Assembly (NCBI GenBank): GCA_900318885.1
Contig: ONMN01000040.1
Location: 1 to 44,998, forward strand
From: an uncultured Prevotellaceae bacterium
GTDB lineage: Bacteria; Bacteroidota; Bacteroidia; Bacteroidales; Bacteroidaceae
Reading direction: 5' to 3'
Length of the DNA: 44,998 bases
The position numbers and the translations under genes are program-made. Under the pieces are notes generated by a model that was given only the letters and a program-made list of their open reading frames with translations, was not told the origin of the DNA and did not search any database. This document shows, one piece after another, positions 31,581-38,826 of the stretch (positions are counted from its first letter, which is position 1; each line of letters opens with the position of its first letter).

Positions 31581-32434
31581 TTATTGTTAATAACCTGCAT
31601 GCGGGTAAACAGCTTGTACGAAGCCCAGTAGTGGAAGACGACGAGCAGCATCATCGCTGAGTTGATGATATAGAATGACGGATGGAAGATAGTTGTATAG
31701 GTTTGCGTCTTCTCGTCCCAGATACCCGTGATGAAATCGAAGTGGAAACTGTTCCAGTCTATCTGGTTCATAATCATTATCAGCAGGATGCCGACAACGA
31801 CGATGGTGCCGCTGGTGAACAGGAACTGCTGACGACGGAACAGCGTGCCGCCCACGATATAGAGTGAGTGAATGTAAAATGCCCAGACAAGGACCATCCA
31901 TACCCCGTGCCAATCTTGGAAAGCACCCCACGGATGCTCACCATCACGTCCCATGACAGGCATCGTGAAGCCCCAGACGACGATGCGCCCCGTCAGCCAG
32001 TCCACCAATACGCGCAGGGCGTCGGCCAGTATGCAGGCACCAATGGTCAGGAACAGCATCATCACTACGGATATCAGCACGCTGACGACGTATTTCTCCA
32101 AGTTGGAGACGGGCCATAGCAGATAGGCGGAGCGTTTGCGGGTGTCCTTCATCTGCGAGAACATGCCGCTGGCCGTAAACAGCATGGCGAAGCAGAAGAA
32201 GATGACACCGAATACGGAGGTCTGCTCTACGATTCTGCTATAGTGAAAAAGCAATTCGCTGGGATAATTGTCTGCCCAATGCGAGTAGCCGTGGTCAGCC
32301 ACACGGGTAAAGAACAGATTAGCCATGAACATGACCAGCGTATAGATGCCAAACAGTCGGAACCACGTCTTGCGCTCCACCAGGAAATGGCACTTCAGTG
32401 CCTGCGAAAATCTATTGTAATTAAAGTTGCTCAT
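31565..32434 (-). CDS. ABC-2-like membrane permease of the GntR cassette
   Basis: 289 residues with about six membrane helices, for example FGIYTLVMFMANLFF, VFGVIFFCFAMLFTASGMF, YVVSVLISVVMMLFLTIGACILADAL, MVLVWAFYIHSLYIVGGTLF, LFTSGTIVVVGILLIMIMN and SFYIINSAMMLLVVFHYWA. Its position between an ABC ATPase and a YtrA-type regulator makes it the membrane partner. The ATPase lies 66 bp upstream with a small stem (about 32467-32491) in between. Confidence 0.75.
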   Translation of the reverse strand: MSNFNYNRFSQALKCHFLVERKTWFRLFGIYTLVMFMANLFFTRVADHGYSHWADNYPSELLFHYSRIVEQTSVFGVIFFCFAMLFTASGMFSQMKDTRKRSAYLLWPVSNLEKYVVSVLISVVMMLFLTIGACILADALRVLVDWLTGRIVVWGFTMPVMGRDGEHPWGAFQDWHGVWMVLVWAFYIHSLYIVGGTLFRRQQFLFTSGTIVVVGILLIMIMNQIDWNSFHFDFITGIWDEKTQTYTTIFHPSFYIINSAMMLLVVFHYWASYKLFTRMQVINNKWLNV

Positions 32435-32500
32435 ATCTTTTCATTATTTAAATTTTATCCTTGCATGATAGCCGTCCCTTATCAAGGGGCTCTAAATACC

Positions 32501-33325
32501 TTAGTTGTTGTTATGATTTTGCGTCTTATAGTTAAAGAGAAGTTCCAGATTTACCTGTGTTTCAGCATCACCGTCCTGGCGCTTGGTGATGACAGCATTG
32601 CCCTGAAGCGTGGGTTCAGCATAGAGCACTGTATCATCCATCTGCTGTGGTGAACGGAATTCGAAGGTATAGGCATCCTGAATTTCCTGCATTGAGGCAT
32701 TCAGCAATACCGAGTGCTGGTCGAGGATGAGGATGTGGTCCAACATCTGTTCCACGTCGTGAACTTGGTGGGTAGAGATAACAACGGTACGCTCCTCTGT
32801 CATGTGCTGGGCAATGACCTTGCGGAATTGCGACTTCGAGGGGATGTCCAATCCGTTGGTAGGCTCATCCATCAACAGATACTTGGTGTTGGTGGCCATA
32901 GCGAAAGCGATATAGGCCTTCTTGCGCTGACCCATCGAAAGCTCACCCAGACGTACGTCGGCAGGCAGTTCGAAATCAGCCAAACAGCCCTGCAGGATCT
33001 CATCAGAGAAATTGGGGTAGAAGGGCTTATAGAGTTTCACATACTCCGAAAGACAGATGGCGGGCATCTCAAACTCCTCTGTCACGAGGAAGATGTCGCG
33101 CAGCGTTTCGGGGTCGCGGTCTTTTGTTGCGACACCATCGCAATACACTGTACCGCAAGAGGGGCGGAGCAAACCTGAAAGCAGGTAGAGCAGCGTGCTC
33201 TTACCCGTTCCGTTCTTTCCTAATAGCCCGTAGATACGGTTTTCCTCCAGCTTGAGGCTGAAATCGTCGAATACCTGCTTTTTACTGCCGGCATACTTGA
33301 AACTGATGTTTTTTACGTCAATCAT
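32501..33325 (-). CDS. ABC transporter ATPase of the GntR cassette
   Basis: 274 residues: Walker A GLLGKNGTGKSTL, signature-like LGELSMGQRKKAYIAFAMA, Walker B YLLMDEPTNGLD, H-loop VISTHQ. The C-terminal 60 residues are an extra domain common in YtrB/CcmA-like ATPases. It is the first gene of the cassette. The cassette may respond to envelope stress or antibiotics as YtrA-type systems do in Firmicutes; this is inference. Confidence 0.92.
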   Translation of the reverse strand: MIDVKNISFKYAGSKKQVFDDFSLKLEENRIYGLLGKNGTGKSTLLYLLSGLLRPSCGTVYCDGVATKDRDPETLRDIFLVTEEFEMPAICLSEYVKLYKPFYPNFSDEILQGCLADFELPADVRLGELSMGQRKKAYIAFAMATNTKYLLMDEPTNGLDIPSKSQFRKVIAQHMTEERTVVISTHQVHDVEQMLDHILILDQHSVLLNASMQEIQDAYTFEFRSPQQMDDTVLYAEPTLQGNAVITKRQDGDAETQVNLELLFNYKTQNHNNN

Positions 33326-33393
33326 ACGTTTTAATTGTTTATGTTTGTATTATTGTTTATTGTCTGAATCGAGCTTTGAAAGTCGCTGTATTG

Positions 33394-33415
33394 GTGTACT
33401 ACTTTATTAGTACAC
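33394..33415. promoter_or_regulatory. Palindromic operator for the GntR/YtrA regulator
   Basis: GTGTACTA (33394-33401), a 6-nt spacer CTTTAT, and TAGTACAC (33408-33415) form a perfect 8+8 inverted repeat. It lies directly downstream of the minus-strand promoter box at 33418-33425, across the expected transcription start. A bound repressor would block initiation. YtrA-type regulators bind GTGTA...TACAC-like palindromes, as I recall. Confidence 0.75.
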
Positions 33416-33417
33416 TG

Positions 33418-33425
33418 CAAAAGTA
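33418..33425 (-). promoter_or_regulatory. Promoter box TACTTTTG (minus strand) of the GntR/ABC cassette
   Basis: CAAAAGTA on the plus strand reads TACTTTTG on the minus strand, about 93 nt upstream of the ATPase ATG at 33325. The adjoining 33426-33660 has no gene and no other clear signal. A small inverted repeat, TTCGT/ACGAA, occurs near 33649-33662. Confidence 0.7.
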
Positions 33426-33664
33426 GAGAAAATAAGCTTACGCTCCAAACTTTTCAAGCAAAAAGTGCTGTTCTTTAACTTTCTTTAGCGTTTTGGTCAT
33501 CGTAACAGCCCTATCAGCCTCGCGCGTTCCTTATTACTTATATATTAAAATCGGACTGTATGGAAGCCGAGATAATTGTACCTCAAGGATTCAATATTGG
33601 GTAGTATTTGAAAAAAGTCAACAAATGTTAATCGTAGGGTGTTCGTAGATTTTCCACGAAAACG

Positions 33665-33696
33665 TTTGCGTAATTAGTGTATATTTACTACCTTTG
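33665..33696 (+). promoter_or_regulatory. Full Bacteroidetes promoter (TTTG-N20-TACCTTTG) of the sensor kinase
   Basis: TTTG (33665-33668), a 20-bp spacer, and TACCTTTG (33689-33696) match both halves of the Bacteroides consensus. The ATG lies 37 bp further on at 33734. A short inverted repeat around 33649-33662 could be a regulator site. Confidence 0.8.
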
Positions 33697-33733
33697 CATC
33701 ATCAACTAACAATAACAAACGATAATATCACAT

Positions 33734-35527
33734 ATGGTCAACCTTAGGAAACTGGCTACCATCATCATATTCCTAGCGTCTGTAGTCCTCATGACACCTG
33801 GGCGAGCTCAGGTGAAAGACGATACAACCAGCAGATTGCTGCAGAAAGTTCGCATCACCTTCAATCAAAACGACGAGCACGCTTTCTACGAAGCGAATGC
33901 CAACTATCGCAACTATCTGCTCAAGCAGGGCGACATCAGCGGATTCTATCTCAGTTGGAAGAACGAAGTGCTCTACGACGTCAATCACAATCACTTCTAT
34001 CGCGCCCTGCGAAAAACGATGACAATGCAGGCAGATATGGAACAGCGTGGCGCCACTCGCGAGTTCTATAAGACCACTCACCTGCGAGGTATCATCTACT
34101 CGCTAAGAGGAAATATTCCCCTAGCCCACCAGTACTTCGAGAAGGCATTGGATCAGGTAGACCACTCCCAGCCTGCCAATCTCGTGTCGCTCTATATGGA
34201 CTTGGCGAACATCGAGATGGACACCCAGCCTAAGGAAGCTATGAAACACCTCGACTGCGCCATTGAAGTCATCAGGGCCAACGATTCCAATTACGAATAC
34301 AGCGACGCCATCGGATTCAAGGTCATTGTGGCTTACGCTATGCGCGACTGGGAACAGGTGAACGAAGCTTTTGACGAATACATCAAGCTCCGCAAGACGC
34401 TGGGGCAGGACTTCAGTACCACCTATTATAATTATGCCGTCATCTGTAAGGCTGCAGCAGACAAACGCTACGATGATGCCATCAAGCAGACGTATGAACT
34501 AACTAACACAACAGATATATATAAGTTCCAAACCGAAATCTACGAGCTCGCTGGTGACACAGTACGTGCTTTTGAGACGCAGAAACGCTACATGGCCGTC
34601 AAGGACTCAGTAGACAACGTCATCATGAGTGAAGAGATGGTTGGTTCAGCCAATGACCTCGAGAATGCCGAGGCGTTGAACAATGCCGTTTGCAAGAAAA
34701 ACGCCCTCCTGCAATGGGCGCTTCATCTTGGATTTATCGCAGTCCTGGTCATCGGATTTCTGATATATCGCTGGAACCGCTCGCGCTACATGAAGAGTCT
34801 TCAGCGTCAGAATCGTGAACTGCTCATCGCTCGCGACAAGGCACAGGAGGCAGAACGCATGAAGGTTAGCTTCCTGCAGAACATGAGTCACGAAATCCGT
34901 ACGCCTTTGAACGTCATCAGCGGCTATGCCCAGATCATCAGCGACCAGAACGCCCTGTTGAGTGACAATGAACGTGCGGATATGGCCAAGCGTATTACCC
35001 ACAGCACCCACACCATTGTACACATCGTAGACGAAATACTAGACATCTCAGGCAAGGAAAGCATCCACTATATCGACAAAACAGATATGGTAAGCTGTAA
35101 CGAATTGGCTCGACAAATGCTGGAGCCTTACGAAACAAAGGAAACGGGACTGGACGTACGTCTCGACGCACATTTGAAGGACAACTGCGAGATCCTGATG
35201 AATCGCCACGAAGTGGAAAAAATCCTGCATCACCTGCTCGACAACGCCTTTAAGTTCACCAAGCAAGGCAGCATCACGCTCAAAACTTATACAGACAAAC
35301 TGGACGGAATGGTATGTTTCAGTGTAACGGATACGGGATGCGGCATCAAAGAGGGCGACGAAGAGAAAATCTTCGAACACTTCTACAAGTCGGATGCATA
35401 TATAGAAGGTGTAGGACTAGGACTCTCGCTGGCTCGTCGCGTAGCTCGCCAGTTAGGCGGCGACGTGGTGCTCGACACCGAATACAAAAACGGTAGCCGA
35501 TTTATCCTGAAGCTTCCTAAAGAATAA
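33734..35527 (+). CDS. TPR-containing sensor histidine kinase
   Basis: 597 residues. A signal peptide (MVNLRKLATIIIFLASVVLMTPGRAQ) is followed by about 300 residues of helical TPR-like repeats outside the inner membrane, for example GIIYSLRGNIPLAHQYFEKALDQ. One helix follows near 330-348 (LLQWALHLGFIAVLVIGFLIY), then a coiled-coil linker. The HisKA domain has phospho-acceptor His386 in FLQNMSHEIRTPLNVI. The HATPase has LLDNAFKFT, DTGCGIKEGDEEKIFEHF and GLGLSLARR. No receiver domain or response-regulator gene is in the window, so the partner is unknown. It ends inside a heptamer array. Confidence 0.93.
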   Translation: MVNLRKLATIIIFLASVVLMTPGRAQVKDDTTSRLLQKVRITFNQNDEHAFYEANANYRNYLLKQGDISGFYLSWKNEVLYDVNHNHFYRALRKTMTMQADMEQRGATREFYKTTHLRGIIYSLRGNIPLAHQYFEKALDQVDHSQPANLVSLYMDLANIEMDTQPKEAMKHLDCAIEVIRANDSNYEYSDAIGFKVIVAYAMRDWEQVNEAFDEYIKLRKTLGQDFSTTYYNYAVICKAAADKRYDDAIKQTYELTNTTDIYKFQTEIYELAGDTVRAFETQKRYMAVKDSVDNVIMSEEMVGSANDLENAEALNNAVCKKNALLQWALHLGFIAVLVIGFLIYRWNRSRYMKSLQRQNRELLIARDKAQEAERMKVSFLQNMSHEIRTPLNVISGYAQIISDQNALLSDNERADMAKRITHSTHTIVHIVDEILDISGKESIHYIDKTDMVSCNELARQMLEPYETKETGLDVRLDAHLKDNCEILMNRHEVEKILHHLLDNAFKFTKQGSITLKTYTDKLDGMVCFSVTDTGCGIKEGDEEKIFEHFYKSDAYIEGVGLGLSLARRVARQLGGDVVLDTEYKNGSRFILKLPKE

Positions 35528-35550
35528 TTGTCAATTCTCAATTGTCAATT
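35526..35550 (+). repeat. Heptamer array AATTGTC between convergent genes
   Basis: Units AATTGTC, AATTCTC and AATTGTC, then AATT, with period 7. The array begins inside the kinase stop codon TAA (35525-35527) and fills almost the whole gap before the nadK stop codon at 35555. Confidence 0.75.
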
Positions 35551-35554
35551 ACTT

Positions 35555-36445
35555 TCATCCGCGCTGGTCGGCTCCCCACATCATTTTTTCACGCAATGTG
35601 TGGAAATACTTGGTGCCTGCACGCTTGATGACCTGCACGCGATAAGGAGCGCGACGTAAGGTCAGTTGCGTGGTTTCATCCAACTTTTCGCTTCGTCCGT
35701 CCAAAGCAACAAGGAAATTATGCGTACGACTCTCAACAGAAAGCTCTATCACGGAGTCTTCCGAGACAACGATAGGGCGAACATTCAGCGAATGGGGAGC
35801 GACGGCAGTCAGTGAGAACACATGGGTTCCTGGCACAATAATCGGACCTCCTACGGAAAGTGAGTAAGCGGTAGAGCCCGTAGGTGTCGAAATAATGAGT
35901 CCGTCAGCCTGATAGGTCGTCAGTGTTTCGCCATTAATCGTGGCATAGATGGAAATCATCGAGGCGTTATCGCGTTTCAGGATGGCCACATCATTCAACG
36001 CACAATTATACCCTTGCAACTCCTGACCTTTGGTTTCCACCTGAATGACAGCACGCGTATCGACAGCATAATCCTCATCATGCAAGGCATGGATGGTGCG
36101 TTCAATCTCCTGCGCATTGACGTCAGCAAGGAAACCCAACCGTCCAGTATTGATGCCAAGAATGGGAATCTGTTTCTGTCCTACCACACTGGCAGTACGC
36201 AAAAAAGTTCCGTCGCCTCCCATCGAAATAGCAAAGTCAGCCTCAAACTGGTTGTTGTCAAAGACGTTAACCCCTTTCAAAGACATCTGCTGCCCCTCGG
36301 TGATGAAGGTATAGAACTCTCGCTCAATATAGACATCCGCCTCATATTCTGACAGACAAGCGAGGATTTTCTGTATGGAGACAGACTTCTTGGGCTGGTA
36401 GATATTGCCAAAAATGGCGAACCTAAGTTTACGCATAGACATCAT
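35555..36445 (-). CDS. nadK: NAD kinase
   Basis: 296 residues, starting [21 protein letters not shown]; the ATG three codons later (36436) is an equally good start. [14 protein letters not shown] holds the catalytic aspartate. [24 protein letters not shown], the NAD-binding [20 protein letters not shown], and [10 protein letters not shown] follow in family order. It phosphorylates NAD to NADP in the cytoplasm. It is divergent from pdxJ, with promoters of both genes between them. Confidence 0.96.
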   Translation of the reverse strand: MMSMRKLRFAIFGNIYQPKKSVSIQKILACLSEYEADVYIEREFYTFITEGQQMSLKGVNVFDNNQFEADFAISMGGDGTFLRTASVVGQKQIPILGINTGRLGFLADVNAQEIERTIHALHDEDYAVDTRAVIQVETKGQELQGYNCALNDVAILKRDNASMISIYATINGETLTTYQADGLIISTPTGSTAYSLSVGGPIIVPGTHVFSLTAVAPHSLNVRPIVVSEDSVIELSVESRTHNFLVALDGRSEKLDETTQLTLRRAPYRVQVIKRAGTKYFHTLREKMMWGADQRG

Positions 36446-36462
36446 TTCTTACTTTTTGCGTG

Positions 36463-36470
36463 CAAAGATA
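36463..36470 (-). promoter_or_regulatory. Promoter box TATCTTTG (minus strand) of nadK
   Basis: CAAAGATA on the plus strand reads TATCTTTG on the minus strand, about 18 nt upstream of the nadK ATG. Confidence 0.8.
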
Positions 36471-36513
36471 CGCATTTTTTTGCGTCTTTGTACCATCGTA
36501 TTCATTTTTTTTG

Positions 36514-36521
36514 TATCTTTG
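36514..36521 (+). promoter_or_regulatory. Promoter box TATCTTTG of pdxJ
   Basis: TTGTATCTTTGCACC is an exact match, 22 bp upstream of the pdxJ ATG at 36544. It rules out the longer reading that would begin near 36460. Confidence 0.8.
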
Positions 36522-36543
36522 CACCAAACTAATGATTATAGCT

Positions 36544-37257
36544 ATGACGAAACTAAGTGTAAATATCAATAAGATTGCCACGCTGCGCAATGCCAGAGGC
36601 GGCAATAATCCTAACGTGCTGGCTGTTGCACGCGACGCAGAAATCTTTGGTGCCCAAGGCATTACCGTTCACCCTCGTCCTGACGAGCGCCACATCCGCT
36701 ATCAGGATGTTCGTGACATCCGTCCACTCATCACAACGGAGTTTAACATCGAGGGAAATCCTATCCCATCGTTCACAGAACTGGTGCTGGAAGTCAAGCC
36801 GAATCAGGTAACGCTGGTTCCTGACGGACACGACCAGATTACCTCCAATCACGGATGGGACACGCTGGAGAACAAGGCATTCCTGACGGATATCTGTAAG
36901 GTCTTCAAGGAGGCAGGCATCCGCACGAGCATCTTCGTGGATGCCGACCCCAGAATGGTGGAAGGAGCCAAGGCGTGTGGTGCCGACCGCGTAGAGCTTT
37001 ACACGGAGCCCTATGCCTCTGGTTATCAGGCCAATCGCGAGGCCGCCATTGCTCCGTTTATTGCTGCTGCCGAAGAGGCTCGCAAGGTAGGATTGGGACT
37101 CAACGCAGGTCACGACCTGTCGCTCGAAAACCTGCACTACTATCACCAGCAGATTCCCTGGACGGACGAAGTCAGCATTGGCCACGCCCTCATCTGTGAC
37201 GCACTCTACCTGGGTCTCAAGGAAACCATCAAACAGTATTTACAAGCACTACAATAG
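36544..37257 (+). CDS. pdxJ: Pyridoxine 5'-phosphate synthase
   Basis: 237 residues from [25 protein letters not shown]; an in-frame ATG at 36532 is also possible. Family blocks: [94 protein letters not shown] and [17 protein letters not shown]. It condenses deoxyxylulose 5-phosphate with the aminoacetone-phosphate intermediate to make vitamin B6. A DJ-1-like gene follows after 1 bp. Confidence 0.97.
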   Translation: MTKLSVNINKIATLRNARGGNNPNVLAVARDAEIFGAQGITVHPRPDERHIRYQDVRDIRPLITTEFNIEGNPIPSFTELVLEVKPNQVTLVPDGHDQITSNHGWDTLENKAFLTDICKVFKEAGIRTSIFVDADPRMVEGAKACGADRVELYTEPYASGYQANREAAIAPFIAAAEEARKVGLGLNAGHDLSLENLHYYHQQIPWTDEVSIGHALICDALYLGLKETIKQYLQALQ

Positions 37258-37258
37258 T

Positions 37259-37822
37259 ATGAAAAAGGTTTATGTATTCTTAGCAGACGGCTTCGAGGAT
37301 GTCGAGGCTCTGATTCCTGTTGACGTATGGCGTCGCGGAGGTTTGGACGTAGTAACGGTGAGCATCAGCGATTTCCCCTTGGTGCGCTCAGCTCATGGAG
37401 TAAATATCGAGGCAGACATCATGTTCGAGCAAGGTGACTTCTCGGATGCCGACCTCATCTTCCTGCCTGGAGGCATGCCTGGCGCCTCGAACCTGTTTGA
37501 CGACAAGGCTGTCTGCAAGACTGTTGTCGACCAGCACATGGCTGGCAAGAAGGTAGCAGCCATCTGTGCATCGCCAGCTGTCGTCCTGGCTCCGTTGGGT
37601 ATTCTTGAAGGCAAGAAGGCCACCTGCTATCCTGGTTTCGAGCAGGCCTTGGAGGATGCCAAATATACGGGCGACCTCGTCACCGTCGATGGTAATGTTA
37701 CCACTGGTGAGGGTCCTGCCGCAGCCTTCCCCTTCGCCTACGAACTCCTTGCCCAGTTGGTTGACAAGAAGACCTCCGACCAAATCGCCGAAGGCATGCG
37801 TTTCAAGCACCTGATGCAATGA
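37259..37822 (+). CDS. DJ-1/PfpI (ThiJ/YajL-type) protein
   Basis: 187 residues starting MKKVYVFLADGFEDVEALIPVDVWRRGG. The family elements are present: the LADGFEDVEA glutamate, IFLPGGMPGASNL, the reactive cysteine in AAICASPAVVLAPLGIL, and TVDGNVTTGEGPAAAFPFAYELL. DJ-1/YajL proteins act in glyoxal detoxification or protection against protein damage; the exact role is not settled. The start is one base after the pdxJ stop, so the two are co-transcribed. Confidence 0.93.
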   Translation: MKKVYVFLADGFEDVEALIPVDVWRRGGLDVVTVSISDFPLVRSAHGVNIEADIMFEQGDFSDADLIFLPGGMPGASNLFDDKAVCKTVVDQHMAGKKVAAICASPAVVLAPLGILEGKKATCYPGFEQALEDAKYTGDLVTVDGNVTTGEGPAAAFPFAYELLAQLVDKKTSDQIAEGMRFKHLMQ

Positions 37823-37834
37823 TAATTTTTGCAG

Positions 37835-37858
37835 CGGACTTAACGGACTGACACGGAC
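37835..37858. repeat. Left inverted repeat of the GxxExxY cassette
   Basis: A 24-bp sequence, CGGACTTAACGGACTGACAC then GGAC, matches the reverse complement of 38102-38125 at 23 of 24 positions. It lies 6 bp before the GxxExxY start codon and 12 bp after the DJ-1-like stop codon. Confidence 0.85.
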
Positions 37859-37864
37859 AATTTT

Positions 37865-38102
37865 ATGTTGATATACAATGAACTTTCAAAAAAGATATTA
37901 GAGGCTTATTTCAACGTCTTTAAGCACCTTACAACAGGGTTATTGGAGAGTGTATACGAGAAAGCTCTATGCATCGAGTTTGACGAGATGGGCATCCAAC
38001 ACTGCACAGCTCATCAACTATCTTAAAATCACAGGTATGTCCGTGGGCTATCTATTAAATTTCGGTGAAAGCCGAGATTACAAACGTATTATAAACAAAT
38101 AG
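37865..38102 (+). pseudogene. GxxExxY-family protein gene, internally deleted and frameshifted
   Basis: The first frame (ATG 37865) gives MLIYNELSKKILEAYFNVFKHLTTGLLESVYEKALCIEFDEMGI, including the G-x-x-E-x-x-Y motif (Gly25, Glu28, Tyr31), then loses the pattern and stops at 38026. A second frame from about 38003 resumes with AQLINYLKITGMSVGYLLNFGESRDYKRIINK and stops at 38102. Normal members have about 125 residues. The central nuclease-like block (about 45 residues, with the conserved LELK region) is missing. The family resembles PD-(D/E)xK-type proteins of uncertain role. The gene sits between 24-bp inverted repeats. Confidence 0.8.
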
Positions 38103-38125
38103 TCCGTGTTAGTCCGTTAAGTCCG
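38102..38125. repeat. Right inverted repeat of the GxxExxY cassette
   Basis: GTCCGTGTTAGTCCGTTAAG then TCCG, the inverted partner of 37835-37858 with one mismatch. It begins inside the last base of the GxxExxY stop codon and ends 22 bp before ispD. Confidence 0.85.
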
Positions 38126-38147
38126 ATGCAATATATTTGATGCTAAT

Positions 38148-38810
38148 ATGGATTATATAATAATAGTAGCAGGCGGGAAGGGCCTGAGGATGGGGAGCGA
38201 TATTCCCAAGCAGTTCCTGCCAATAGGCGGGAAGCCGGTACTCATGCGGACTCTCGAAAGATTCCGCGAGTACTCCCCCACCCTGCAAATTATCCTCGTA
38301 TTGCCCAAAGCCCAGCAGGATTATTGGCACCAACTTTGTAAAGACTATAACTTCGAGGTGGAATATGTTTTAGCCAATGGTGGCGAGACACGATTCCACT
38401 CAGTACAGAACGGCCTGGCAAAGATTCCCGATGATGCCGAAGGAGTCGTAGGCGTTCACGATGGTGTGCGTCCGTTCCCCAGCATCGACGTCATTCGCAA
38501 CTGTTACGAAACAGCCCGCACGGCAAAGGCCGTTATTCCCGTTGTCCCTGTTGTAGAAACGGTTCGTCACCTGCAAGGAAACACTTCCGAGACTGTTCCT
38601 CGCAATGACTACCGACTGGTGCAGACCCCACAAACTTTCGACATCCAATTGCTTAAGGCAGCTAACAAACAACCTTATAACGACGGATTTACCGACGATG
38701 CCAGTGTGGTCGAAGCCTTTGGCTTCAACATCACGCTTGTCGAAGGCAATCGCGAGAACATCAAGATCACGACTCCTTATGACATGAAGATAGCCGAAAT
38801 TTTAATTTAG
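38148..38810 (+). CDS. ispD: 2-C-methyl-D-erythritol 4-phosphate cytidylyltransferase
   Basis: 220 residues: the nucleotide-binding N-terminus [81 protein letters not shown] and [20 protein letters not shown]. It makes CDP-methylerythritol in the non-mevalonate isoprenoid pathway. recG follows after 16 bp, so co-transcription is likely. There is no obvious promoter box directly upstream; the inverted repeat of the GxxExxY cassette fills the space. Confidence 0.96.
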   Translation: MDYIIIVAGGKGLRMGSDIPKQFLPIGGKPVLMRTLERFREYSPTLQIILVLPKAQQDYWHQLCKDYNFEVEYVLANGGETRFHSVQNGLAKIPDDAEGVVGVHDGVRPFPSIDVIRNCYETARTAKAVIPVVPVVETVRHLQGNTSETVPRNDYRLVQTPQTFDIQLLKAANKQPYNDGFTDDASVVEAFGFNITLVEGNRENIKITTPYDMKIAEILI

Positions 38811-38826
38811 CAAAAAAACAAAAACA

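Noticed and set aside
36460-36543. Longer N-terminal reading of pdxJ beginning near 36460
   Set aside because: It contains the nadK and pdxJ promoter boxes, and the extra residues (hydrophobic, phenylalanine-rich) do not belong to PdxJ; the ATG at 36544 fits the family.
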